A stretch of DNA of 64,000 nucleotides from Achatina immaculata (lineage: Eukaryota > Mollusca > Gastropoda > Stylommatophora > Achatinidae). Under the pieces are notes generated by a model that saw only the letters and a program-made list of their open reading frames with translations, did not search any database and was not told where the DNA came from. The stretch is taken from NCBI GenBank assembly GCA_009760885.1, contig CM019696.1, positions 42,826,221 through 42,890,220 on the forward strand, read 5' to 3'. Positions 1 through 10,403 of the stretch are shown here, in pieces (position 1 is the first letter of the stretch; each line of letters opens with the position of its first letter). Both the position numbers and the translations under genes were made by a program.

Positions 1-155
1 GCTGGTAACTGGAATCTTGACTTTATAAAACTTCTTAAACCTGAAGGAGATGTTCGGGAGAGAGAGAAAATATAAGAATAAGTTCATATTCAAAATATAA
101 GACTTACAAGTTAAGATGTGATCAACATCGCTGGTAATTGGAATCAGGCTGATTT

Positions 156-590
156 ATTTTTCATGCTGACTTATTTACCAGACTAAACTGTTTTTCAGGT
201 TGACTTAGTTATCAGGCTAAACTGTTTTTCAGGTTGACTTAGTTATCAGGCTAAACTGTTTTTCAGGTTAACTTTGTTATCAGGCTAAACTGTTTTTCAG
301 GTTAACTTAGTTATCAGGCTAAACTGTTTTTTCATGTTAACTTAGTTATCAGGCTAAACTGTTTTTCAGGTTAACTTTGTTATCAGGCTAAACTGTTTTT
401 CAGGTTGACTTTGTTATCAGGCTAAACTGTTTTTCAGGTTGACTTAGTTATCAGGCTAAACTGTTTTTTCAGGTTAACTTAGTTATCAGGCTAAACTATT
501 TTTCAGGTTGACTTAGTTATCAGGCTAAACTGTTTTTCAGGTTGACAGTTATCAGGTTTAACTATTTTTCAGATTAATTCAATTATTAGG
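156..590. repeat. 34-bp minisatellite, about 12-13 copies
   Basis: The unit reads roughly TTTTTCAGGTTGACTTAG followed by TTATCAGGCTAAACTG. Copies differ at the GGTTGACTTAG / GGTTAACTTTG positions and in T-run length, and the right edge decays towards 590. The 34-bp period does not preserve a reading frame. No gene is visible in the first 155 bases or between 591 and 728. Confidence 0.95.
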
Positions 591-728
591 CGGGCCGAAT
601 TATCAGAGTGGCCCGGTTATCACGACTGCTGTACTGTAAATTAGCACATCTGTGAACTAGAAACCCTACCCAACTTTTCTGAGCTGTTTTTTTCACCTCT
701 ATCATCCTGGCCAGTAGAGTAAGTCTCA

Positions 729-822
729 ACATGATCCCAAGTGATGAGATCAGCGTGATCCCAAGCGGTGAGGTCAGCATGATCCAAAGTGATGAGGTCA
801 GCATGATCCCAAATGATAAATT
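729..822. repeat. 24-bp repeat, about 4 copies
   Basis: Degenerate units of the type AGCATGATCCCAAGTGATGA plus GGTC. The period is a multiple of three, so short frames stay open on both strands; I do not regard them as genes. Confidence 0.85.
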
Positions 823-934
823 CTGCAGTGAAAATGACTTTCCTGTTTCTGCTCTGGACATTGGAGAAAGGCACAGTAGACCATTCATTCACCTACACAA
901 AGCATCGATGGTGAAGGCGCTGTCTGATTAGGCA

Positions 935-1082
935 GTTAGCGACCCATAGCGCCCGGGTTAGCGACCCATAGCGCCCGGGTTAGCGACCCATAGCGCCAGG
1001 GTTAGCGAACCATAGCGCCAGGGTTAGCGACCAATAGCGCCAGGGTTAGTGACCCATAGCGCCAGGGTTAGCGAACCATAGC
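935..1082. repeat. 22-bp repeat, about 6-7 copies
   Basis: The unit is GTTAGCGACCCATAGCGCCC plus GG, with a CCAGG variant in the later copies. It is GC-richer than its neighbours. Low-copy sequence with no recognisable gene follows to about 1344. Confidence 0.9.
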
Positions 1083-1344
1083 TGACCAAGACCCTGTCCC
1101 ACCTCTCCGTTGGTACCCCCAGTAACAGACCTAGCCTGGTTAACGGGGTAGGGATAGCCGTAGTCCCCATGGTGGTGGAGTCTGTTAAAGAAGTACTGCA
1201 CACCTCTGGCATCCTTAGTTGCATTCCGGGAATGAAAAAATAGCTGCCATGATCCTCTCCTAAGACGATACTAGGTTGTACCTCAACACCTTCACAGCAT
1301 CGGCTACAAAGAACACCAGCTCGCAGTTACAGGGAGATAGCACA

Positions 1345-1460
1345 CGACAAAACAAGACAAGACAAGGCAAGACAAGGCAAGACAAGGCAAGGCAAGACAA
1401 GGCAAGACAAGGCAAGGCAAGACAAGGCAAGGCAAGACAAGGCAAGACAAGGCAAGACAG
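1345..1460. repeat. Pentanucleotide (GACAA/GGCAA)n tract
   Basis: Mixed GACAA and GGCAA pentamers form a purine-rich plus strand. No stop codon falls in several frames, which produces spurious low-complexity frames on both strands. Nothing gene-like is seen from 1461 to 1740. Confidence 0.9.
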
Positions 1461-1740
1461 TGCGTGATTTCCTCAACTTCAGCACTCCTTGAGTGTTATG
1501 TTCAGCCGGGTTATAAAGTAAGTTAACTGCATGATGTGGATTTTATTATTTATTACTGCTGAATATATCACTATAAATGTCACACTGTACTGAGATTAGG
1601 TTAATGTGAGACTGAAATCCGGGTTCAGTAAAGGTAATCACTGTCGGCTTATTTGAACCATCATCACGTGACAGTATCACTGACTGATTTCATTTAGAAA
1701 GAAAGTTAAGTTCAGGAAACGGATATTCTCTTGTCCTTGT

Positions 1741-2176
1741 CCCAAGTTGTCATAAACTCTATAGAAACATTCCAAGTTGTCATAAACTCTATAGAAACAT
1801 TCCAAGTTGTCATAAACTCTATAGAAACATTCCAAGTTGTCATAAACTCTATAGAAACATTCCAAGTTGTCATAAACTGTATAGACGTATTTCAAGTTGT
1901 TATAAAATGTATAAACGTATTTCAATTTGCTATAAACTGTGTAGACATAATCCAAGATGTCATAAAATGAATAGGGATGTCCAAAGTGTTGCCATAAACT
2001 GGATATACATGCGCAAAGGTATGATGGACTGAGTAGACATGTCCGGAGTTGTAATAAACTTCTTAGACTTGTCCTAAGCTGTGATAAATTAGACTGATCT
2101 GTCCTAAGCTGAGATAAATTAGATTGATCTGTCCTATGTTGTGGTAAATTAGATTCATCTGCCCTATGTTGTGATA
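1741..2176. repeat. 30-bp minisatellite, left half
   Basis: Five near-identical units (CCAAGTTGTCATAAACTCTA plus TAGAAACATT) at 1741-1890 grade into diverged units ending in the form GTCCTAAGCTGTGATAAATT plus AGACTGATCT. The array stops at GTGATA (2171-2176) and resumes at 6288 with the same phase, so the DNA between is an insertion into one ancestral array. Confidence 0.92.
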
Positions 2177-2308
2177 CGCAGGAAACTCTCTACCGTAGAC
2201 AGCGGAACAACAACACAACTCCTTCAGATCATCAGATGAAGTACCCCCCCCCCCCTCAGACAAGTACTTCGGCCCTTTAAACTCCCGACACTCTAAGGGG
2301 GGTGGGCC

Positions 2309-2332
2309 CCTCTGGGTCATGACTCCCAGAGG
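2309..2332. other. Hairpin, 8-bp stem
   Basis: CCTCTGGG at 2309-2316 and CCCAGAGG at 2325-2332 are perfect inverted repeats around an 8-base loop. It sits in the 3' UTR just outside the region shared by the two element copies. Confidence 0.7.
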
Positions 2333-2333
2333 T

Positions 2334-2781
2334 CTTGCGAGCCGTTGCCTTTTTTTTTCCCGGTCCCGAGATCGAACCCATGATCTTCCAGTTGCCACTG
2401 CACTGTTTGAAGTGCGTCTTTATCGATTTAGCTACGGAGGACTGGTATTGGTTGTGGCAAATGAAATTACTTATGTTCTCAATGCTTGTTTCGTATACTC
2501 CACAACCAGCATGAGGCCTTTTCTGCTGTTTCTGAAAGGCTTCTCAATGCCCTTGCTGTTGCTTGTCCCTTTATGCCCAGTTGCTTACATAGGTCATATG
2601 CTGATGTTGCTACGATTCCTCTCGCTTCCACTTTTACAGCTATCACTTTTGCCCTGATTCCTGCCCTCTGCCTCAGTTGCTTGACCAGGTCATTGTACTT
2701 CTCCAATTTGAATAAATGCTGTTCCTCTATTCTTGTTTCGTATGGGACCGTAAGATCGATCATTATTAATTCCTGTTTTTC
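2334..2781 (-). repeat. 448-bp direct repeat, 3' copy
   Basis: This segment of the non-LTR element (C-terminal RLE coding end plus tRNA-like 3' region) recurs in the same orientation at 5840-6287. By eye the two are about 95% identical. Homology stops abruptly at CTTGCGAGCCGTTGCC on the low-coordinate side and at TTTTTCTGTG on the other. The arrangement is element end / element body / element end, head to tail. Confidence 0.88.
2360..2441 (-). other. tRNA-like segment in the LINE 3' region
   Basis: On the minus strand TCCGTAGCTAAATCGATAAA resembles a tRNA 5' part with an A-box (TRGCNNAGYNGG, one mismatch), and about 50 bases on comes GGGTTCGATC, a good match to the B-box GGTTCGANTCC. The segment lies after the stop codon of the RT/RLE frame. 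It could be a SINE fused to the element, or a 3' UTR structure used in reverse transcription. I do not call it a tRNA gene. Confidence 0.5.
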
Positions 2782-5444
2782 TGTGGAGTACACTGTCTGG
2801 TCGCATTCCTGTGTTCTTGATGGCAGTCGGGTATTCTCTTATTTCTGGAAGGTCCGCTGTCATTTTCCAGTCATTTGTACCATCTAGCAGTGATGGTAAG
2901 GGAATGTCCCTGATTTCAATATTGATGTCGTACCAGCACCTATGAAGTATTTAGGTGGGACCTCAACTCTTTTGCTGTTATTTGCTTTATCGTTTGCCCT
3001 GTCTACGATGGCTACTAGTTCCTGCAACACTCTGTTGTGCCGCCAGGTGTACCGTCCTTGCCCTAAAGACACTCTACATGCTGACAGCACATGTTCCAAT
3101 GTTGTTCCAATGTTTGCCTTTCGTTGCAGAGAGGGCACTTTGTATCTTCTGATACACCCCATTTGTATAGGTTGGAGCCTGTAGGCAGAAGGTCATAAGT
3201 AGCTCTGATGATGAAGATGAGCCTCAAGGGTGCCATTTTCCAGATGTCATTCCATGTTAGTGATCTCTGCAGGACTTATTCCCATGTTGTCCATTGCCCT
3301 TATTGTGATTGTTGGACTGCCTTCTGGACCCGCTTGTCATCCTCTGAATTCCTTACTTCGCTGATGATCATATCCCTTCTTTCCTTGCAGGAGGCCTTTG
3401 ACCACCATTTGATTTCGCCATGACCAAATCCCCTTTTGTTGGTCTGGGTGCACCCTGTTACTTCTTTCAGCTCCTGTGTTTCCCTGGCTGTGGTCACTTC
3501 CTCACCTACTTTCCATTTTCGTCCAGTTTTAAGTGTTGGCTGCACTTCTCGTACCACCGGATCTGTAGATTCTTGTTTTTCCTACCTTGTATTCTTCAAC
3601 CACACATTTGAATGGCAGCTGCAGTTTGCTCTTCTTTCAGTACAGTGCTACATCGGTTAATCCTGGTGGTACGCCCAACCACTTTCTTATGGCTTTATTT
3701 ATCTTTCTTTCGACTGCCTCTACTGTGCTGGTACTTACTTCGCAAATGAGTAGTGGCCACATCAGTTTTGGAATCAGCATGAACTGGAGGCACCATATTT
3801 TGAACTTGCCCAGTAGCCTGCTTTTGTCTATGATGCTCAGTCCATTCTGCGCCATTTCTATAACCTGCTTCACAGCGCGTGACTTGAGTCCTTCGTGGAT
3901 GCATCATATACTCTGCCAAGGCTCTTCACTGGCTCTTCCCCTACAGTTGGGATGCTCTTCCCCTACAGTTGGGATTATTTGATTTGCCACTGTGTACGAT
4001 CTTTCTATCACTTTCCCTTTCATGAGTGACAGGCTTCTTGACTTCTTTGGCTTGAAGCTCATGCAGCACCATTATGATAAGGCTGTCCAAACACTCTAAC
4101 ATCTTTCGTGCCTGTGCTTCACTGGTTGTTATTACTGTTGTGTCATCCATGAATGCTTTTAGTGGTGGCATTTGACATCCATTTCCGAATCTTGGGCCTT
4201 CTGCTGCTCCTTCTGCTGCTCTCAGGATTACTTGCATGGCTAGTACGAACAGTATGGGAGATATTGTACAACCCATTGCAATTTCTACCTGGAGCTCGAT
4301 CTATCTTGTAGTATATCCTGATGTTCCAAACCTCACGAGGAACCTTTTCAGCATATTTGTGATTTCTTTTGGCACATGATACATGTCTAGTGCTAGCCAT
4401 ATCATCTGGTGCGGTACTGAGTCATACGCATTGGCCAGGTCAAGCCATATTACCTGTACATCTTGCTTTCCAGATTTTGCCTGCTGAATAGCTTCCCAAA
4501 TCATTGACGCATGCTCGAGACATCCTGGGAATCCCTCCCTTCTGCACCGATGTATCAACGTAACCATTGTCTAGTTGTTAGTCTTTTTGCCATCACAGAG
4601 AAGAATATTTTTCCTTCCACATTCAGACGTGAGATCGGCCTGAACTGGTTGATTTCAGTGGAATTCTGCTCCTTGGGGATGTATACTCCGTTAGCCTTTT
4701 TCCATTCCTTACATATGACTCCTTTGGTCCACGCTGTTCGTAGGAGTTTATGAAGCTTCTTTAGTACTTCAGGGCATCTTTTGTATAGTATGTAAGGAAC
4801 GCCATTTGGGCCTGGTGCTGACTTGCCTTTTAACTTTTCTTACAACGCTCTCTACTTCTTGTAAGGTTGGTGGACTGCATTTGAATTTGCTGCTTGGTGC
4901 GCAGGGCCATACTAGACCTTTCATCTGCTCGAGAGGTGTATGCTGATTTTTATCAGAGTATGTCTTGCTCAGATGTTCCTCGAGCACCTCCTTACCTGCT
5001 TTCAGCGTACCTGATTTTGGCTGTGCTTGGCAAATCCGAAGGGATCTCTGTAGACTCTCTTGCGTATCTGGTTTCCCTCTTCATTTTACATAGTCTTTCA
5101 GTTCTGCAAAGGACATTGTGCTGGGATTTTAGATGCTGCCAAACCTGTGCCTTCTTGAACATTTTCCGGACATGGTTCTTCTGCTGTCTTATTGCTTCTA
5201 TTTTCCTCTGTCTTCTGGACTTTCTTGGTGTCAATTTTTCTCTTTTTGCCTGTTTGGTTCCAAACTCTTTGTGGCAGTGAAGATATATGATGTTACCAAA
5301 TGCTTCCAGCTTTTGCTCCAGGTTTTTTCCTCTTAGCTGTTTGTCCAGTTCTTTGCATAATCCTGCGTCTAGTTTTTCCCATATGGTTTTTGCACTTGCT
5401 GGTGGGAAGTTAACCTTGTCTCTGGTCTCGTCGGAGGGCTGCAT
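2479..5444 (-). pseudogene. Reverse transcriptase / RLE polyprotein remnant
   Basis: The frame is broken into at least eight pieces. In order on the minus strand: an N-terminal basic part (5444-4992); an RT region containing GPNGVPY and FRPISRLN type motifs (4987-4570); WLDLANAYDSVPHQMI (4301-4567); GCTISPILF and the catalytic FMDDTTV (3941-4276); thumb-like parts (3873-3300); a knuckle CPLC...EHVLSAC followed by GQGRYTWRHN (3162-2884); and RPD...IDLTVPYETRIEE, the RLE-like motif (2793-2479). The product would have copied element RNA at a nicked chromosomal target. A duplicated ACATTGGAAC-type stretch inside the knuckle (about 3095-3118) is one of several frame-breaking lesions. It is certainly non-functional now. 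The exact clade (R2, NeSL or a relative) is uncertain. Confidence 0.82.
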
Positions 5445-5839
5445 TGCCTCCCTGCTGCCTGACTCAACCTGAATATTCCCTGTACTGTGGATTATATATC
5501 CTGATAGAAATCTTCTAATGTCTTATCTGAGACTGGCGTCACAGTGCACTGTTGAGTATTGGGCAGCGATTATTGGGCAGCAAGGAGCCTTCGTTCTGTG
5601 TATCTTCATGCCACGTTGAGTGTTAAATTTCCTGCCACAGATGCATGGATCCGCTGTTCCGAACTCGAATTAATTGGGGCGGGTATGGTCGTTTCCGTAT
5701 AGTCACCTGTGGATCCATCATTCTCCCCCCCCCCCCCCCCCCGGGGGCATTTCTTCTTTTTGGACTTTGTAGCAATAGTATGTCGGCTGACAGGGTTGCT
5801 GGCCCGGACAGCCCAGTTCAGGGACGCTTTCCCTTTTTC

Positions 5840-6287
5840 TTGCGAGCCGTTGCCTTTTTTTTCCCCCAGTCCCAGGATCGAACCCATGATCTTCCAGTTG
5901 CCACTGCACTTTTTGAAGTGCGTCTTTAGTGATTTAGCTACGGAGGACTGGTATTGGTTGTGGCAAATGAAATTACTTATGTTCTCAATGCTTGTTTCGC
6001 ATACTCCACAGCCAGCATGAGGCCTTTTCTGCTGTTTCTGAAAGGCTTCTCAATGCCCTTGATCTTGCTTGTCCCTTTATGCCCAGTTGCTTACATAGGT
6101 CGTATGCTGATGTTGCTACGAATCCCCTTGCTCCCACTTTTACAGCTATCACTTTTGCCCTGACTCCTGCCTTCTGCCTCAGTTGCTTGACCAGGTCATT
6201 GTACTTCTCCAATTTGAATAAATGCTGTTCCTCTATTCTAGTTTCGTATGGGACCGTAAGATCGATCATTATTAATTCCTGTTTTTC
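5840..6287 (-). repeat. 448-bp direct repeat, 5' copy (truncated element end)
   Basis: This is a second copy of the element's 3' end, placed directly upstream of the full-length body. It encodes IDLTVPYETRIEE and onward (5985-6269) and ends in the same tRNA-like segment. Its truncated 5' edge meets the 30-bp array at 6288 without intervening unique DNA. Confidence 0.88.
5866..5947 (-). other. tRNA-like segment, second copy
   Basis: The same A-box-like (TCCGTAGCTAAATCAC) and B-box-like (GGGTTCGATCCTG) arrangement as at 2360-2441, in the 5' copy of the direct repeat. Its presence at the same distance from the coding end in both copies shows it belongs to the element's 3' region and is not a separate later insertion. 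Confidence 0.5.
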
Positions 6288-6672
6288 TGTGATAAATTAG
6301 ACTGATCTGTCCTAAGTTGTGATAAATTAGACTGATCTGTCCAAAGTTGTGGCAAATTAGACTGATCTGTCCTTAAGTTGTGATAAATTAGACTGATCTG
6401 TCCTAAGTTGTGATAAATTAGACTGATCTGTCCTAAGTTGTGATAAATTAGACTGATCTGTCCAAAGTTGTGGCAAATTAGACTGATCTGTCCTTAAGTT
6501 GTGATAAATTAAACTGATCTGTACTATGTTGCTGTAAATTAGACTGATCTGTCCTAAGTTGTGATGAATTAGATGATCTATCTTAAGTTATGATAAACTA
6601 GACTGATCTGGCCAAAGTTATGATGAATTAGACTGATCTGTCCTAAGTTGTGATAAATTAGATAGATCATTT
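6288..6672. repeat. 30-bp minisatellite, right half
   Basis: Units of GTGATAAATTAGACTGATCT plus GTCCTAAGTT, with CCAAAGTTGTGGCAAATT variants recurring every few units (a weak higher-order pattern at 6341-6480). It continues the array that ends at 2176. Confidence 0.92.
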
Positions 6673-6680
6673 AGACTCAT

Positions 6681-6994
6681 CTCAGTCCTTGTGACAATTA
6701 CCGCACTTTACATCACAACATCTCAGTACTTGCAAGGTCAATTGCGGTAATATCACAACATCTCAGTACTTGTGACGTCCACTGCGGTAACATCACAACA
6801 ACATGTCAATACTTGTGACGTCCACTGCGGTAACATCACAACAACATGTCAATACTTGTGACGTCCACTGCGGTAACATCACAACAACATGTCAGTACTT
6901 GTGACGTCCACTGCGGTAACATCACAACAACATGTCAGTACTTGTGACGTCCACTGCGGTAACATCACAACAACATGTCAATACTTGTGAGATC
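6681..6994. repeat. 43-bp minisatellite, about 7 copies
   Basis: Units read CATCACAACAACATGTCAAT, then ACTTGTGACGTCCACTGCGG, then TAA. Central copies (6790-6960) are nearly identical and the first two are shorter and diverged. Each central unit carries the palindrome TGACGTCA-like core TGACGTCC. Confidence 0.93.
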
Positions 6995-7506
6995 ACTGCG
7001 ACAGCACATGTGGAAATCTGACAAAACAAACGGCAACATTTCACAGAACAAACATTCTATGAGGCAAACACAACCTTTGATGGATGAGTAAAAAATATCT
7101 GACAAGAGAAAAATCAACGAATGTGTTTTTGTGTTTTTTTTTAACATGTCATAAGACACAAAAACTACGAGGTCCTTAAGCCACGGACCACTATGAAAGA
7201 TCAACTTAATGAACGCCTGGCTTCTGGTGCCAGTCGTTAATGTATTAGAATTTGCTTAATAAAAATACACAGAAGGTTTCTTCTTGATTTTGAGTGTACC
7301 TATTTGCAGTGTGGAGATAACAATGAGAATTCAGAAGACTGTGTTAGCTTACTCGACACATTGGTGGCAGACATCAATGAGGCACATTTTATTGCTGTTT
7401 TATGTGAAGGGAATGTCACTTCCATCCCAACATTCATCAGCAAGTAGTTTTACCATTCAGCAGCAACTTTAGCAGAATAAGTAGCTACACACCTTGGTAC
7501 GAATCA
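6995..7506. other. Low-copy sequence, no gene recognised
   Basis: Short frames of 60-80 codons occur on both strands, but none shows a recognisable domain or family motif. I see no tandem structure here. Confidence 0.6.
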
Positions 7507-7597
7507 TCAGAAATACAACTTTAGAGCTAATCAACAGACATACAACTTTAGAGCTAATCAGCAGATATACAACTTTAGAGCTAATCAGCAGATATGT
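7507..7597. repeat. 27-bp repeat, about 3 copies
   Basis: Units of ATACAACTTTAGAGCTAATC plus AGCAGAT. A C-run lies at 7672-7683, just before the next array. Confidence 0.85.
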
Positions 7598-7685
7598 TCT
7601 CACAGCTGTAAGTACGCGCAGTTGAGCAATTTAATTTTGCCAGGCACAAGATGTTTTTAACATCTCCCCACCCCCCCCCCCCCAC

Positions 7686-8502
7686 CACTCCTTACATCAA
7701 CTCTATAAACTTCTACTTCAAACTCCTTACATCAGTTCTATAAACTTCTACCTCGAACTCCTTACATCAACTCTATAAACTTCTACCTCAAACTCCTTAC
7801 ATCAGCTCTATAAACTTCTACCTCAAACTCATTACATCAACTTTATAAACTTCTCTGCCACTCTCCTTACATTAACTCTATAAACATCTCCCCCATACTC
7901 CTTATATCAACTCTATAAACTTCTCTGCCGCACTCCGTACATCAACTCTGTAAACATCTACCTCAAACTCCTTACATCAACTCTATAAACTTCTCTGCCA
8001 CTCTCCTTACATCAACTCTATAAACTTCTACCTCAAACTCCTTACATCAACTCTATAAACTTCTCTGCCACTCTCCTTACATCAACTCTATAAACTTCTC
8101 TCCCATACTCCTTAATTCAACTTTATAAACTTCTCTGCCACACTCCTTACATCAACTCTATATACTTCTCCCCACACACCTCACATCAAATCTATAAATT
8201 TACCCCCACATTCTTTACATCAACTCTATAAACTTCTCCACCACACTCCTTACATCAACACTATAATCGTCTCTCCCACACTCCTTACATAAACTCTATA
8301 AACTTATTGCTCACACTCCTTACATCAGCTCTATAAATTTATACCACACGCTCCTTACATCAACCCTAAAACTTCTCTCCCACACTCCTTATATGAACTC
8401 TATAAGATTCTATCACACACTCCTTACATCAACTCTATAAATTTCTCTCCCACACTCCTTACAATAACTCTATAAATGTCTCTCCCATACTCTTTACAAC
8501 AA
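7686..8502. repeat. 35-bp minisatellite, about 23 copies
   Basis: Units of CTCCTTACATCAACTCTATA followed by AACTTCTCTGCCACA or the ACTTCTACCTCAAAC variant. The two variants partly alternate. Copies decay to the right and grade into the longer unit described next. Confidence 0.93.
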
Positions 8503-10385
8503 CTATAAGTGAAGACTAGTATGTATTTCTTTATGTATAAACATCTCTCCCACACTACTTACAATAACTCTATAAACATCTCTACCACACTACTTACAAT
8601 ATAAACATCTCTCCCACACTACTTACAATAACTCTATAAACTTCTCTCTCGCACGATTTACAACAATTCTAAGTGAAGGCTAGTGTGTATTTATTTGAGC
8701 ATAAAAATCTTTCCCACGTTTCTTACAACAACTCAGAGTGAAGGCTAGTGTATTTATTTGACTATAATCATCTCTCTCATACGTTTTAAAATAACTCTAA
8801 GTGAAGGCTAATGTATGTATGTGACTATAATCATCTCTCCTGCCCTACTTGCAACAACTCAAACTGAAGGCTAGCTAGTGTATTGATTTGGGCATAAACA
8901 TCTCTCCCACGTTACTTACAACAAACCTAAGTGAAAGCTAGTTTATTTATTTGAGTTTAAACTTCTCTCCACGTTCTTTACTACAACTCTAAGTGAAGGT
9001 TGGTGTATTTATTTGACTGTAAACATCTCTCTCACGTTTTTTACACGAACTCTAAGTGAAGGCTGGTGTATTTATATGAGTATACACGTCTCTCTCACTC
9101 TCCTTACAACAACTCTAAGTGAAGGTTAGTGTGTATTTGTTTCAGTATAAAGTTGTCTCAAAAGTTCTTACAACAACTCTAAGTGAAGGCTAATGTATCT
9201 TTATTTGAATATAAACTTTTCTCAATAGGTCCTTACATAAACTCTAAGTAAAGGTTAAGGTTGATTTATTTGGATATAAACTTCTCTCTTAATATCCTTT
9301 CAGAAACTCTAAATGAGGGCTAGTGTGTATTTATTTGAGTGTAATATTCTCTCAAAATTTCCTTACATAAACTCTAAGTAAAGGCTAATGTGTATTTATT
9401 TGGTTATAATCTTCTCTCAAAAGTGCCTAATAACAACACTAATTGAAAGCTATTGTGTATTTATTTGAGTAAAAACCACTTTCAAAAGTTCGTTACAACA
9501 ACTGTAAATGAAAGCTAGTGTATTTATTTGAGTAAAAACGTCTCTCTCATACTCATTAAAACAACTCTAAGTGAAGGCTAGTGTATCTTTATTTGAGTAT
9601 AAATTTCTCTCAAATGTTCTTACAACAACTCTAAGCGAAGGCTGGTGTATTTATTTGAGTAAAAACGTCTCTCTCATACTCATTAAAACAACTCAAGTGA
9701 AGGCTAGTGTATCTTTATTTGAGTATAATTTTCTCTCAAAAGTTCTTAAAACAACTCTAAGCGAAGTTGGTGAATTTATTTGACTTTAAACGCCTCTCTC
9801 GCACACCTTACAAAAACTCTAAGTGATGGCTAGTGTATTTCTTGTAGTATAAATCTGTCTCCCACATTAATTACAAGAGTAAAAGCTAGAGTGTACTTAC
9901 TTGAGTACAAACCTCTCTGAAAAGTTGCTTACAACAACTCTAAGTGAAAGCAAGTGTGATTTTATTTGAGTATAAACTTCTCTCAAAAGTCCTTACATTA
10001 ACTCTAAGTGAAAGCTAATGTTTATTTATGTGAGTATAAACTACTCCCAAAAGTTCCTTACAACAAATGTAAGAGAAGACTAGTGTGTATTTATCTGAGT
10101 ATAAACTTCTCTCAAAATTGCCTTACATAAACACTAAGTGAAGGCTAAGATAAATTTATTTGAGGATAAACTTCTCTCTCATATTCCTTACATAAACACT
10201 AAGTGAAGGCTAAGATAAATTTATTTGAGGATAACTTCTCTCTCATATTCCTTACATAAACACTAAGTGAAGGCTAAGATAAATTTATTTGAGGATAAAC
10301 TTCTCTCTCATATTCCTTACATAAACACTAAGTGAAGGCTAGGGTGTATTTATTTGAAACTTCTCTCAAAATTTCCCTAAATAAT
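8503..10385. repeat. About 65-bp minisatellite derived from the 35-bp unit
   Basis: Each long unit is the 35-bp unit with about 30 extra bases inserted between CAACTCTA and TAAACTTCTC; the insert reads AGTGAAGGCTAGTGTGTATT plus TATTTGAGTA. The first long unit is at about 8503-8545, short units reappear at 8548-8640, and long units then run to 10385 (about 28 copies, strongly diverged). A block of three near-identical units lies at about 10130-10340. Confidence 0.88.
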
Positions 10386-10403
10386 CTCTGTAGCCTAGGG
10401 TGG

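Larger units (their letters stand above)
2177..6287 (-). mobile_element. Composite non-LTR retrotransposon with restriction-like endonuclease type C-terminus
   Basis: A 4.1-kb block interrupts a 30-bp array, and TGTGATA occurs at both edges (2170-2176 and 6288-6294). Read on the minus strand it contains a 5' piece identical in type to the element's own 3' end (6287 to 5840), a C-run/G-run region near 5725-5747, a decayed reverse transcriptase ORF (5444 to 2479), and a 3' region with a tRNA-like segment and a hairpin. The C-terminal part pairs a CCHC knuckle with a PD...DLTVP motif, the arrangement known from R2/NeSL-type elements that carry a restriction-like endonuclease (RLE). The clade is inferred from motifs only. 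Because the array unit itself contains TGTGATA, the duplication is suggestive rather than decisive. Confidence 0.8.

Noticed and set aside
935..1082. Telomere-like repeat (contains GGGTTAG)
   Set aside because: GGGTTAG occurs once per 22-bp unit as part of a longer non-telomeric unit; there is no tandem hexamer or pentamer telomere array.
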